A DNA stretch of 64,000 bases, from positions 1 through 64,000 of the forward strand of contig NZ_JAMQQG010000004.1 of assembly GCF_023716925.1 (NCBI RefSeq), read 5' to 3'. The notes below the pieces were generated by a model that saw nothing but the letters and a program-made list of their open reading frames with translations, was not told where the DNA came from and searched no databases. The position numbers and the translations under genes were made by a program. Every line of letters begins with the position of its first letter. Position 1 is the stretch's first letter. The stretch is from Frankia sp. R82 (lineage in GTDB: Bacteria > Actinomycetota > Actinomycetes > Frankiales > Frankiaceae). This document shows, in pieces, positions 1 through 9,110 of this stretch.

Positions 1-117
1 CCGGCGGGGGGCGGGGGGGTGGGGGGGGGGGCGGGGGGGGTGGGGGGGGGGGGGGGGGGGGCCCCGGGGGGGGGGGGGCCCCGGCCCCGCCCGCGCCCCC
101 CCCCCCACCGACCGATC
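1..117. repeat. poly-G low-complexity tract at window edge
   Basis: Nearly pure G runs broken by single C or T bases, turning into C-rich sequence just before the grpE stop codon. It codes for nothing believable. It may be a contig end, a base-calling artefact or a real homopolymer-rich spacer. In many actinomycetes dnaJ follows grpE, and this tract lies where that gene would be approached. Confidence 0.6.
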
Positions 118-855
118 TCAGCCGGCGCTGACGGTGGGCCCGCCATGGTCCGGGCCGGGAATCGTGCCGGTGTCGTCCGGGACCGGCCCGGGCGCAGCGA
201 CCGCAGGCTCCACCGACTCGGCCGGTTCCCCGGAGGGCTCGGCGACGGATACCTGGGCCGGGCGCAGGACCCGCCCCGCGTGAAGATAGCCGGCCCGGAA
301 GATATCGACGCAGGTGGGGCCACTGACATCGGAGCGGTACGAGTGCATGAGTGCTTCATGCACGGATGGGTCGAACTCGTCGCCGGCCACGCCGTACCGC
401 TCCAGCCCGGCCGCCTCAAGCGCTGTTTCCAACGCCTCCGCGATGGCCTTGAACGGGCCTTCGAGATCGCCGTGGTCGCGGGCGCGGCCGAGGTCGTCCA
501 GGACGGACAGCAGGCTGGTGAGCACCTTGGCGGTGGCCTGCTCGCCGATCTGTTGCCGGTCACGCTCGACCCGGCGACGGTAGTTGTCGAACTCCGCCTT
601 GAGCCGCTGCAGATCGGCGGTGCGCTCGGCCGCCTGCAACCGCAGCGACTCGATCAGCTCGAGGTCTGCCGGGTCGGCCGCGAGACGGGACTCGGTGGCG
701 TCGCCGCCGGCTGCTCCCCCGGTAGCCGCGCCGGTCTCCGGACGGACCTCCCCGCTGTCGGGGTCGATCCGCCGGCGGTCACGGACGACCACCCGGGGCT
801 CCTCGCCTTCCTCCTGGCTGGTGCCCCACCAGTCGCCGGACTGGCTGGAGGTCAC
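118..855 (-). CDS. grpE: GrpE, nucleotide exchange factor of DnaK
   Basis: A 245-residue GrpE that releases ADP from DnaK in the cytoplasmic heat-shock chaperone cycle. The first 65 residues are acidic and low-complexity. A coiled-coil stretch follows (about 70-125, with [21 protein letters not shown]), then the C-terminal beta domain with [11 protein letters not shown] and a [14 protein letters not shown]-type end, which is typical of GrpE. The start is a GTG overlapping the dnaK stop (GTGA, 4 bp), so translation is probably coupled. The C-terminus runs on about 40 residues in Pro/Glu-rich sequence. It should be controlled by HspR together with dnaK. Confidence 0.95.
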   Translation of the reverse strand: MTSSQSGDWWGTSQEEGEEPRVVVRDRRRIDPDSGEVRPETGAATGGAAGGDATESRLAADPADLELIESLRLQAAERTADLQRLKAEFDNYRRRVERDRQQIGEQATAKVLTSLLSVLDDLGRARDHGDLEGPFKAIAEALETALEAAGLERYGVAGDEFDPSVHEALMHSYRSDVSGPTCVDIFRAGYLHAGRVLRPAQVSVAEPSGEPAESVEPAVAAPGPVPDDTGTIPGPDHGGPTVSAG

Positions 856-2684
856 TTCTTGTCCTCCTCGTCCACGATCTCGGCGTCGACCACGTCATCG
901 TCCGCCGGGCCACCGGCGGCACCCGGCGCACCGGCGCCGTCCTGGGCGGCCTGCGCGTACATGGCCTGGCCCAGCGCCTGGCTGGCCGCCGCCAGCGCGT
1001 CAGCCGCCTCACGGATCGCGGCCGTGTCGGTGCCCGCGACGGCACCGCGCAGGGTGCCGAGCTTCTCCTCCACATCGGTCTTCAGCGTGGCGTCGAGCTT
1101 GTCGCCGTTCTCCGCGAGGAACCGCTCCGTGGAGTAGACCAGCGTCTCTGCCTTGTTGCGGGTGTCGGCCTCCTCGCGACGCTGACGGTCCTCCTCGGCG
1201 AACTGCTCCGCGTCCCGAACCATCCGGTCGATGTCGTCCCGCGGCAGCGCGGAGCCACCGGTGATCGTCATCGACTGCTCCTTGCCCGTGCCCAGATCCT
1301 TGGCGGACACGTGCACGATGCCGTTGGCGTCGATATCGAAGGTCACCTCGATCTGGGGCAGACCCCGCGGGGCGGGCGGCAGGCCGGTCAGCTCGAACAT
1401 GCCGAGCTTCTTGTTGTACGCGGCCATCTCGCGCTCACCCTGGAAAACCTGGATCTGCACGGATGGCTGGCTGTCCTCCGCCGTGGTGAAGATCTCCGAG
1501 CGCTTGGTGGGAATCGTCGTGTTGCGTTCGATGAGCTTGGTCATGATTCCCCCCTTCGTCTCGATCCCGAGGGACAGCGGGGTGACGTCGAGGAGCAGAA
1601 CGTCCTTGACCTCGCCCTTGAGCACACCGGCCTGTAGGGAGGCGCCGACGGCGACGACCTCGTCCGGGTTGACGCCCTTGTTGGGCTCCTTGCCGCCGGT
1701 CAGGTCACGGACCAGGTCGACGACGGCGGGCATCCGGGTGGAGCCACCGACGAGCACGACGTGGTCGATGTCGCTGACCTTGATGCCGGCGTCCTTGACC
1801 GCCTGCTGGAACGGATGCCGGCAGCGGTCGATGAGGTCCGCGGTCAGCCGCTGGAACTCGGCGCGGGTCAGCGCCGTGTCCAGGTGCAGCGGGCCGTCGG
1901 CCGACGCTGTGATGTACGGCAGGTTGATCGTGGTCTGGCTGGACTGAGAGAGCTCGATCTTGGCCTTCTCCGCAGCCTCACGCAGCCGCTGCAGCGCCAT
2001 CTTGTCCTTGCCGAGGTCGACCCCGTGCTGACCGTTGAAGGTCTTGATCAGGTGGTCGGTGATCCGCTGGTCCCAGTCGTCACCGCCGAGCTGGGTGTCA
2101 CCAGAGGTGGACTTCACCTCGACCACGCCGTCGCCGATCTCCAGCAGTGACACGTCGAACGTGCCGCCGCCGAGGTCGAAGACCAGGATGGTCTGCTCCT
2201 TCTCGCCCTTGTCCAGGCCATAGGCGAGCGCGGCGGCAGTCGGCTCGTTGACGATCCGCAGGACGTTCAGGCCCGCGATCGTGCCGGCCTCGGTGGTGGC
2301 CTGGCGCTGCGCATCGTCGAAGTAGGCGGGGACGGTGATGACCGCGTCGGCCACCGGCTCGCCGAGGTAGGACTCGGCATCCCTCTTGAGCTTCTGCAGG
2401 ATGAAGGCGCTGATCTCCTGCGGAGTGAGCTCCTTCGCGTCGACCTTCATCTTCCAGTCGGTGCCCATGTGCCGCTTGACCGACCGGATGGTGCGCTCGA
2501 CGTTGGTGACCGCCTGACGCTTGGCGACCTCGCCGACCAGGACCTCGCCGTTCTTCGCGAAGGCCACGACCGACGGGGTCGTCCGGGAGCCCTCGGCATT
2601 GGCGATCACCGTGGGTTCACCGCCCTCGAGCACGCTCACGACGGAGTTCGTGGTGCCGAGGTCGATGCCGACCGCTCGTGCCAT
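852..2684 (-). CDS. dnaK: DnaK (Hsp70) chaperone
   Basis: A 610-residue Hsp70. The ATPase domain opens with [16 protein letters not shown] and holds the second phosphate motif [16 protein letters not shown] and the adenosine motif [10 protein letters not shown]. The substrate-binding domain and helical lid follow, ending in an acidic tail (EIVDEEDKK). Length matches actinobacterial DnaK. I start at the ATG at 2684 because MARAVGID is the family N-terminus; in-frame codons upstream to 2786 look like leader. First gene of a dnaK-grpE operon, about 240 bp downstream of a promoter overlapped by HAIR operators. Confidence 0.98.
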   Translation of the reverse strand: MARAVGIDLGTTNSVVSVLEGGEPTVIANAEGSRTTPSVVAFAKNGEVLVGEVAKRQAVTNVERTIRSVKRHMGTDWKMKVDAKELTPQEISAFILQKLKRDAESYLGEPVADAVITVPAYFDDAQRQATTEAGTIAGLNVLRIVNEPTAAALAYGLDKGEKEQTILVFDLGGGTFDVSLLEIGDGVVEVKSTSGDTQLGGDDWDQRITDHLIKTFNGQHGVDLGKDKMALQRLREAAEKAKIELSQSSQTTINLPYITASADGPLHLDTALTRAEFQRLTADLIDRCRHPFQQAVKDAGIKVSDIDHVVLVGGSTRMPAVVDLVRDLTGGKEPNKGVNPDEVVAVGASLQAGVLKGEVKDVLLLDVTPLSLGIETKGGIMTKLIERNTTIPTKRSEIFTTAEDSQPSVQIQVFQGEREMAAYNKKLGMFELTGLPPAPRGLPQIEVTFDIDANGIVHVSAKDLGTGKEQSMTITGGSALPRDDIDRMVRDAEQFAEEDRQRREEADTRNKAETLVYSTERFLAENGDKLDATLKTDVEEKLGTLRGAVAGTDTAAIREAADALAAASQALGQAMYAQAAQDGAGAPGAAGGPADDDVVDAEIVDEEDKK

Positions 2685-2921
2685 GTCTGTGTGCCTCTCG
2701 ATCCATGTCGGCGACGCCCATCGGTGCGCGTGAGCCGACCTCGTGGGGATGGGACCTCTCGGATGACCGCGCTCGCCGAGGGGCACCCGGAGAATGCGGT
2801 GCTACTGATGCTCGTCACCGGCACCGGGCCTGTTGCTGGTACCGGTGCCAGTGACTGACGTGCCAGTGACTGACGTGCTCGTGGCTAACGCTTACGAACT
2901 CACGGTAGATCTTCTCAGTAG

Positions 2922-2942
2922 GTTGAGTGTACTCGACTCAGG
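2922..2942 (-). promoter_or_regulatory. HAIR operator 1 (HspR site)
   Basis: GTTGAGT-N7-ACTCAGG matches the HAIR consensus CTTGAGT-N7-ACTCAAG at 6 of 7 bases in each arm. HspR represses dnaK operons of streptomycetes and mycobacteria through this element. It covers the predicted -10 box of the dnaK promoter. Confidence 0.88.
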
Positions 2943-2954
2943 ATCGGACGCCAA
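2926..2954 (-). promoter_or_regulatory. predicted dnaK promoter (-35/-10)
   Basis: On the minus strand TTGGCG (2954-2949) and TACACT (2931-2926) are separated by 17 bp, a good fit to a housekeeping sigma promoter. The -10 box lies inside HAIR operator 1, so repressor binding would block polymerase. The transcript would have a leader of about 235 nt before the dnaK ATG. Confidence 0.65.
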
Positions 2955-2969
2955 CCCATTCCGGACAGA

Positions 2970-2990
2970 CATGAGTCTACCTCGCTCAAG
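2970..2990 (-). promoter_or_regulatory. HAIR operator 2 (HspR site)
   Basis: CATGAGT-N7-GCTCAAG is a second HAIR element with 6/7 matches in each arm, 48 bp upstream of the first and just upstream of the predicted -35 box. Two or more HAIR copies are usual for dnaK operons in Streptomyces. Confidence 0.82.
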
Positions 2991-3917
2991 TTCGTCCTGG
3001 AGCCCTACTGCTCGCAGACTCGGCCGGCAGGAGGCGTCCATCGCCGATCTGGTGAGATGCCCGGCCACCGTCCGCGCCGGAGCCGCTGGGCGGGGCTCCG
3101 GGTGGGTGCCGCTACTGCGCCGTCCATGAACGTTTCCGGTTGTGGCCGGGTGTGCTGGGTGCCGGGGTGGCCGCGGGCGCACCATCCGGGGCTGGAGGAA
3201 GCCACCCGTGACCGCTGACCCCCCACCCGGCAATCGATATGACACACCGTAATCAAAGTGGCCCCGCGGGTCGCGGCAATCCCGGGCGTGTCGATCAATG
3301 TGGTCCTTCTGTAGGGGTCAAACCGAAATTTTGTTCGTTTCATCCCTATAGAAGGACCCATCCGCCGCACCCGGCCCGCCGATCTCGATGACAGCCCGTG
3401 ACGGTGGCGGGGTCGGCGGGCGAAACCAGGCCCGCGGAGCCACGTGACCTCGGATGGTGTCCGGACAACCCCGAAGAGCACCAACGGATCGTGGTGGACG
3501 CCGGCCAGCGACGGCCTGGCCGCCCAGCGACGGCCTGGCCAGCCAGCCACTGCCGCTGGGCAGCCACTGTCGCGGTACAGGCAGGTACCAGTGTGCTGCC
3601 TGTGAACATTCGCGGACAGCGCACTACCCGCACTGGGATGGCGGCATCAGTCGCCTTGATGCCCGCGGTCGTCACGGGGGACGTGAGCGAACGGCCCGGC
3701 ACAGCGATGAGACCGATGGCCAGGCTGCAACGCGCCGGTTGGTGACCATCCTGGAAAGCAGCCAGCGACCAAGGCGCGGTCGACCGGTGCCTGGCACGGC
3801 CGAACAGCCGCCGGTCGCCAGTGGACGACCTGGCGACCGGCCGGCGGTGCGTGGTGGCTCAGGTCGGATGTGGGGGATCTGTGGTCGTGCGTGCAGCTGC
3901 GATCAGCGCACCGGTGG
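2991..3917. other. long non-coding stretch between dnaK promoter and NERD gene
   Basis: About 930 bp without a convincing gene on either strand; the open frames here have no ribosome binding site or recognisable product. It contains the 57-bp palindrome at 3302-3358 and a 19-bp direct repeat (CAGCGACGGCCTGGCC core, copies at 3506 and 3525). Confidence 0.6.
3302..3358. repeat. AT-rich near-perfect palindrome
   Basis: Left arm GGTCCTTCTGTAGGGGT (3302-3318) pairs with right arm ATCCCTATAGAAGGACC (3342-3358) with two mismatches that become G-T pairs. The loop continues the symmetry, with AAACCGAA facing TTCGTTT. The base composition stands out from the very GC-rich surroundings. It could be a small palindromic repeat or MITE-like element, a cruciform, or a terminator hairpin without a U tract. 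Confidence 0.75.
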
Positions 3918-5207
3918 TCAGGAGTCCGCGGGGGGCGGTGGGTCGGCCGGAGGGTCGCTGTGGCGGCCGGTGGCACCGGTGCGCTCGACGGGGTCGCGCG
4001 GGGGGCGGACAGCGGCGAGGATGCGGCCTCGGCGCGGGCGGGGGGCGTTCTGGTCCGGCATGGCCGCCAGGCCGATCGAGGCGATCGGGCTGGGGCTGGT
4101 GTCGGTGGGACCCTCGGGCGCCGCGGCAACCGGCTCGTCATCCGACGGGGCACTGTCGCGGGCGTCCGCCGGCTGGCCCGGGACGGCCAGGGGCACACCG
4201 CCACGCCCGTCGGCGCGGTCGCTGACAGCCGCAGCCTCGATTCCCGCCTGGGGCCCGAGGTCGGCCTGGCGGCCCAGATCGGCCTCGATCTGGGCCAGCC
4301 GGTCGAGCATGTCGCTGGCGTCCCCGTCGCGTTCACGGATGGTGCGCAGCGCGTCCATCAGGGTGACCCACTGGTCGCGATCGACCGTGACGTGCTCGGC
4401 GAGCCGGTTGGCGGTGTACGCGGGAAAGAGCCGCTCGGCCGCGGCGACGATCTGGCGCACCTCGCCCGGGTTGAGTCGACCCGCCTTCTTGCGGATGAAG
4501 GTGGAGACGTCCTTGATGCTGATGATCGTGACGCCCTCGAGCGCGCCGTCGCTCCACAGCACGTTGGCCTCGACCATGACCAGGATCGGGCTGACCGGAA
4601 TCTTGATCATGGGTAGGGCGCTGCGGATCTGGCTGCGCACCTCGCTGCCCAGCCAGGCGATCCGGTCGATGACGGGCTTGAGCGACTCCCCGTCGCAGAT
4701 CGCACCGCCCTTGGTATAACGCAACGTGCCCTTGCTGTTGTCGCTGCCGAGCACCATCACCCCGCCCGGCCCGATGAGCAGGTGACCGATGGTCGCCTCG
4801 GAGTAGGGCACCGCGCGGTCATGAAGAATGAGGTAGCCGTTGCGGCGCAGCCGGGCGATGGCTCGCGCCGTCTTGCGCTCGGCCTCGGCGCCCTCACGCA
4901 GCAGTTCGATGTCGGGCGCGCTGCCGAAGGAGGCGACCACGATGCCGAGCGGCCAGGCCAGCAACACCACGAAGAACACGGCGATCGCCACCGCGGGCTG
5001 CCCGAGCCCGAACCCGATGACCAGGGCCAGTATCAGCCCGACGACGGCGGCGCGGCCGGCCGTGCGGGGCAGCTGCCGGGCCAGCCGGTCGCGGCGGACC
5101 AGCGCCTGGGTCTCGCGGGCCCGCTGGTACTCGGTCTGCAGGGAATGACCGGGGCGGCCGACTCGGGTCATCGTCGGCCGGGTGATCGTCGCCATCGTGC
5201 CCACCAT
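3918..5207 (-). CDS. membrane-anchored NERD-domain protein
   Basis: A 429-residue protein. After a basic N-terminus, two adjacent hydrophobic segments (about residues 52-70 and 72-93) anchor it in the membrane. A NERD (nuclease-related) domain follows at about 100-215, with EGAEAERKTARAIARL and then GYLILHDRAVP, IGPGGVMVLGSDNSKGTLRY. The last 100 residues are Pro/Ala/Asp-rich and probably disordered. NERD domains are thought to be nuclease-like; the substrate is unknown. Two ATGs compete (5207 and 5195). It stands alone, with long non-coding DNA on both sides. Confidence 0.8.
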   Translation of the reverse strand: MVGTMATITRPTMTRVGRPGHSLQTEYQRARETQALVRRDRLARQLPRTAGRAAVVGLILALVIGFGLGQPAVAIAVFFVVLLAWPLGIVVASFGSAPDIELLREGAEAERKTARAIARLRRNGYLILHDRAVPYSEATIGHLLIGPGGVMVLGSDNSKGTLRYTKGGAICDGESLKPVIDRIAWLGSEVRSQIRSALPMIKIPVSPILVMVEANVLWSDGALEGVTIISIKDVSTFIRKKAGRLNPGEVRQIVAAAERLFPAYTANRLAEHVTVDRDQWVTLMDALRTIRERDGDASDMLDRLAQIEADLGRQADLGPQAGIEAAAVSDRADGRGGVPLAVPGQPADARDSAPSDDEPVAAAPEGPTDTSPSPIASIGLAAMPDQNAPRPRRGRILAAVRPPRDPVERTGATGRHSDPPADPPPPADS

Positions 5208-5917
5208 GGTTCGCAGGGGTCGTCAACGTGGGTAGGGAGCCGTCCGCTGGATGTGCCGGGCGGCATCGCGGCAGCGCTGGTGCGGACCCACGGGCACCTT
5301 GATGATCCAGGCGCCGCGCGTGGTCCGATCGCCCGGTCACCATGGGCGAGAAGCCAGCTCTATCGTGCGTCGGTTGTCCCTGTGACACAAGGGTTGACAT
5401 CGTTAGTTGGCGCACCTGCGGACCGGTCGGGGTGCTGGCGGGGAGGCGAAAGGTGACCGCCTCGACCGCCTCGACCGGTGACCGGGTCCGGCCAGGCGCA
5501 GGACGTGCTTCTGTCGACCGTGACGACGGGTAGTCGAAACGGGTGTGGAATGTTGCGTGCTGGTTGGGACTATGCCACCGAAAGTAGCAGGCCCGGTCGA
5601 TCGGCGCGGGCGATCGGACCTTCCAACCCCCTATGTCGGGCCGCTCGGACCACATCGTGGCAGGGTCGGGGTGGGCGGGCGCGCTACCCCTCGGCGCTGG
5701 AGCGACAGTGGTCCGATGCCGGGTCGGTGTTCGGGTCCGTCTCGGGCCGCAGGTCGCGACCTGGAGTGACTGGAGTGAGAAGCGGGACCGAAGGGCCGGC
5801 GTGACGAGTCGCCCGAACCGCAGTTCGTGGGGCGGGTGGCACAGCTCACTCGCCGCATAAGTTACTGGTCAGTACGAGTAGGCTCGCCCGAAGTGGTGGG
5901 TCCAGATGGAGGATGCT
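5208..5917. other. non-coding region upstream of etfD-like gene
   Basis: About 700 bp between divergent genes. I see no supported gene. A TTGACA hexamer occurs at 5395-5400 on the plus strand but lacks a good -10 partner. The notable site is the palindrome at 5863-5874 just before the EtfD-like gene. Confidence 0.55.
5863..5874. promoter_or_regulatory. candidate operator TACTG-GT-CAGTA
   Basis: Perfect 5-bp arms around a 2-bp centre, within GTTACTGGTCAGTACG, 44 bp before the proposed start of the EtfD-like gene. TetR-family regulators of fatty-acid genes in actinobacteria often bind TTACT/AGTAA-type palindromes, which would suit an electron-transfer protein for beta-oxidation. Regulator identity is inferred only. 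Confidence 0.5.
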
Positions 5918-8140
5918 GTGAGACTTGCGATCGGTGGAGCGATCACCCTGATCGCTCTCGCGGTTGCCGGGCGCCGGGTGTTCTGGCTGTTCCGGCTGAT
6001 CCGGTCGGGCCAGCCGGCGCCGGGGCGGCTCGACGACCTGCCCGGGCGTGTCTGGACGGAGATCAGCGAGGTCGGTGGCCAGCGCAAGCTGCTGAAGTGG
6101 TCGGTGCCGGGCATCGCCCACCTGTTCACCTTCTGGGGCTTCACGATCCTGCTCCTGACCGTCATCGAGGCCTACGGCGGTCTGTTCGACGACGACTTCC
6201 ACATTCCGCTGTTCGGGCACTGGGCGGCCATCGGCTTCCTGGAGGACTTCTTCGCCGTCGCCGTGTTGGGTGGCCTGGTCGCCTTCACGATCATCCGGTG
6301 GAAGAACGCGCCGGCCCGCCTCGATCGCAAATCGCGGTTCTACGGCTCGCACACCGGGCCGGCCTGGGTCATCCTCGGCCTGATCACGGCCGTCGTCGTG
6401 ACCCTGCTGATCTACCGCGGCGCCCAGTGGAACACCGGTAACCTGCCGCAGGGTCAGACCAAGTGGGCCTTCGCCTCCTACGCGGTGAGCCGCGCCTTCT
6501 CCGGGCTCTCGCACGACGCGAACGAGAACATCGAGACGGCGTTCCTGTTGCTCAACATCGCCGTCATCATGGGCTTCTCGGTCCTGGTGGTGTACTCGAA
6601 GCACCTGCACATCGGCCTGGCACCGATCAACGTGGTGCTCAAGCGCAAGCCGGTCGCGCTCGGTCCGCTGGCGACCACCCCCGACATCGAGAAGCTGATG
6701 GAGGAGGACGAGCCGATCGTCGGTGTCGGCAAGGTCGAGGACTTCTCCTGGAAGGCGATGCTCGACTTCTCCACCTGCACCGAGTGTGGTCGCTGCCAGA
6801 GCCAGTGCCCGGCCTGGAACACCGGCAAGCCGCTGTCGCCGAAGCTCCTCATCATGGACCTGCGCGACCATCTGTTCGCCAAGGCGCCGTACCTGCTGGC
6901 CACCAAGGGCGCCGGTGCGGGTGAGGGCGACGAGGCGCCGAAGGCCGTCACCGGGGTCGAGGAGGACGCCGGCCACGGCCATCACGGCGTGCCCGAGTCC
7001 GGCTTCGGCCGGGTCCCGCAGCCCGGCCAGCCGCAGGTCGACCGCCCGCTCGTCGGCACCGCCGAGGAGGGCGGGGTCATCGACCCCGACGTGTTGTGGT
7101 CCTGCACCAACTGCGGCGCCTGCGTCGAGCAGTGCCCCGTCGACATCGAGCACGTCGACCACATCGTCGACATGCGCCGCTACCAGGTGATGATCGAGTC
7201 GGCCTTCCCGTCCGAGGCCGGCGTGATGCTGCGCAACCTGGAGAACAACGGCAACCCGTGGGGTGTCTCGCCGCGCACTCGGACCGAGTGGACCGAGGGC
7301 CTGCCGTTCGAGGTCCGCATCATCGGTGACGGCGAGCAGATCCCCGAGGACGTCGAGTACCTCTACTGGGTCGGTTGCGCTGGCGCGATCGAGGACCGGG
7401 CCAAGAAGGTCGCCCGGGCCTTCGCCGAGCTGCTGCACACCGCCGGCGTCGAGTTCGCCATTCTCGGTACCAACGAGTCGTGCACCGGTGACCCGGCCCG
7501 TCGGCTCGGCAACGAGTACCTCTACCAGGAGATCGCCAAGGCGAACATCGAGCTGCTGAACGAAACGGGCGTCAAGAAGATCGTCGCGACCTGCCCGCAC
7601 TGCTTCAACAGCCTCGCCCGCGAGTACTCCTCCCTCGGTGGCACCTACGAGGTCGTCCACCACACCCAGCTGCTCGGCAAGCTGGTCGAGGAGCGCAAGC
7701 TCGTGCCGATCACGCCGGTGGAGTCCTCGGTCACCTACCACGACCCGTGCTTCCTCGGTCGACACAACAAGGTGTACACCCCGCCGCGGGAGATTCTCGA
7801 GGCCATCCCCGGCATCCGCGGTCAGGAAATGCACCGTTGCAAGGACCGTGGCTTCTGCTGCGGCGCCGGCGGCGCGCGGATGTGGATGGAAGAGAAGATC
7901 GGCAAGCGGGTCAACGTCGACCGGATGGAGGAGGCTCTCGGCCTCGACCCCGACGTCGTCTCGACCGCCTGCCCGTTCTGCATCGTCATGCTGACCGACG
8001 CCGTCACCGAGAAGAAGCTCGCCGGTGAGGCCAGGGAAGACGTCGAGGTGCTCGACGTCTCCCAGCTGCTGGCCCGCTCCCTGCAGCCGGCCGCGCCGGC
8101 CGCTCCGCCCGAGCCCGCGCCCGCGGAACCGGTCGCCTAG
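5918..8140 (+). CDS. EtfD-like membrane Fe-S oxidoreductase
   Basis: A protein of about 740 residues. The N-terminal 230 residues hold several membrane helices of nitrate-reductase-gamma type. Two 4Fe-4S motifs follow (CTECGRCQSQCP and CTNCGACVEQCP), then two CCG cysteine-rich domains of heterodisulfide-reductase type (YWVGCAG...SCTGDP; HDPCFLGR...GFCCGAGG). This matches mycobacterial EtfD (Rv0338c), which passes electrons from electron-transfer flavoprotein to menaquinone in fatty-acid oxidation. I prefer the GTG at 5918, preceded by GGAGG with 5-nt spacing; an ATG at 5906 is the alternative. The Ala/Pro/Glu tail is probably disordered. Confidence 0.88.
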   Translation: MRLAIGGAITLIALAVAGRRVFWLFRLIRSGQPAPGRLDDLPGRVWTEISEVGGQRKLLKWSVPGIAHLFTFWGFTILLLTVIEAYGGLFDDDFHIPLFGHWAAIGFLEDFFAVAVLGGLVAFTIIRWKNAPARLDRKSRFYGSHTGPAWVILGLITAVVVTLLIYRGAQWNTGNLPQGQTKWAFASYAVSRAFSGLSHDANENIETAFLLLNIAVIMGFSVLVVYSKHLHIGLAPINVVLKRKPVALGPLATTPDIEKLMEEDEPIVGVGKVEDFSWKAMLDFSTCTECGRCQSQCPAWNTGKPLSPKLLIMDLRDHLFAKAPYLLATKGAGAGEGDEAPKAVTGVEEDAGHGHHGVPESGFGRVPQPGQPQVDRPLVGTAEEGGVIDPDVLWSCTNCGACVEQCPVDIEHVDHIVDMRRYQVMIESAFPSEAGVMLRNLENNGNPWGVSPRTRTEWTEGLPFEVRIIGDGEQIPEDVEYLYWVGCAGAIEDRAKKVARAFAELLHTAGVEFAILGTNESCTGDPARRLGNEYLYQEIAKANIELLNETGVKKIVATCPHCFNSLAREYSSLGGTYEVVHHTQLLGKLVEERKLVPITPVESSVTYHDPCFLGRHNKVYTPPREILEAIPGIRGQEMHRCKDRGFCCGAGGARMWMEEKIGKRVNVDRMEEALGLDPDVVSTACPFCIVMLTDAVTEKKLAGEAREDVEVLDVSQLLARSLQPAAPAAPPEPAPAEPVA

Positions 8141-8155
8141 CCGCGATGTCACGTG

Positions 8156-8202
8156 CGGTCCCCGGGCCGCCGCCAGCCTGATCGGCGGCGGCCCGGGGAC
8201 CG
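8156..8202. terminator. strong bidirectional hairpin terminator
   Basis: Perfect 19-bp GC stem (8156-8174 with 8184-8202) and a 9-nt loop, between the convergent EtfD-like gene and dcd. No long U tract follows on the plus strand, as is common for actinomycete terminators. Confidence 0.85.
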
Positions 8203-8263
8203 TCGTCGTTTCCGGCCTCGTCCCGCGACCGCGCCAGGTGGGACGGCCGGGGGCGCGAAGAGG

Positions 8264-8863
8264 TCAGGGGGTGTCGCGGACCGGCCAGCGGGTGAAGTCG
8301 CGGTGGGCACGGGATGGGGTCGGGCCGCGTTGGCCCTGGTAGCGCGAGCCGTAGAGCGGCGAACCGTAGGAGTGCTCGGCCGGTGAGGACAGCCGGAACA
8401 GGCACAACTGGCCGATCTTCATGCCTGGCCAGAGCTTGATCGGAAGGGTCGCGACGTTCGACAGCTCCAGCGTCACGTGGCCGGAGAAGCCGGGATCGAT
8501 GAAGCCGGCCGTCGAATGGGTCAGCAGGCCGAGGCGACCCAGACTCGACTTGCCCTCCAGCCGTCCGGCGAGGTCGTCGGGGAGACTGATGATCTCCAGG
8601 GTCGAGCCGAGCACGAACTCTCCGGGGTGGAGCACGAACGGCTCGTCCCCGTCCGGCTCGAGCAGTTCGGTGAGGTCGTCCTGCTCGATGGACGGGTCGA
8701 TGTGGGTGTACCGGTGGTTGGCGAAGACGCGGAACCACCGGTCCAGACGCAGGTCCACGCTGGACGGCTGGATCAGCTCGGGGTCATGGGGGTCAAGGCG
8801 GACCCGGCCCGCGGTGATCTCGGCCCGGATGTCCCGGTCGGACAGCAGCACGCGTACGAGCAT
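8264..8863 (-). CDS. dcd: dCTP deaminase
   Basis: A 199-residue homotrimeric nucleotide enzyme converting dCTP to dUTP for dTTP synthesis. Family signatures are present: [11 protein letters not shown] at the N-terminus, [22 protein letters not shown], the catalytic loop [18 protein letters not shown], and the C-terminal lid [15 protein letters not shown] that closes over the nucleotide. Mycobacterial homologues are bifunctional dCTP deaminase/dUTPases. The start may be the ATG at 8863, or the GTG at 8851 giving the more usual MLLSDRD; neither has a strong ribosome binding site. Monocistronic, convergent with the EtfD-like gene. Confidence 0.95.
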   Translation of the reverse strand: MLVRVLLSDRDIRAEITAGRVRLDPHDPELIQPSSVDLRLDRWFRVFANHRYTHIDPSIEQDDLTELLEPDGDEPFVLHPGEFVLGSTLEIISLPDDLAGRLEGKSSLGRLGLLTHSTAGFIDPGFSGHVTLELSNVATLPIKLWPGMKIGQLCLFRLSSPAEHSYGSPLYGSRYQGQRGPTPSRAHRDFTRWPVRDTP

Positions 8864-9110
8864 GTCACGTCCGTCAGCCGGACGAAGCGGCCCGCCGGTG
8901 CGGCGGCCCGGCGGATCCCGACGGGTGTCGGCAGGTTGTGGTGCCCGACTCTCGCGCGGCGTGCGGGCGTCCGATGCGTTGGTACGTAGCGTGACACGGG
9001 TAGGAGTCACCCGGCCCGGACGGGAAATCCCGGACGAGAGGTTCCGGACGGACGGACGGACGGCGAACGCGAAGGACCGACGGCAGAAGCGAAAGACAGG
9101 CGGGAGAACC

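Noticed and set aside
3454-4719. Long plus-strand open frame opposite the NERD gene
   Set aside because: Composition is low-complexity Arg/Gly/Ser, there is no family resemblance, and the opposite strand has clear membrane helices and a domain. It is a GC-driven shadow frame.
5395-5400. TTGACA as a promoter -35 box
   Set aside because: No acceptable -10 hexamer 16-18 bp downstream and no supported gene starts nearby.
5846-8152. 768-codon minus-strand frame covering the EtfD-like gene
   Set aside because: The plus strand encodes two 4Fe-4S motifs and two CCG domains; the antisense frame is His/Asp/Gly-rich and matches nothing.
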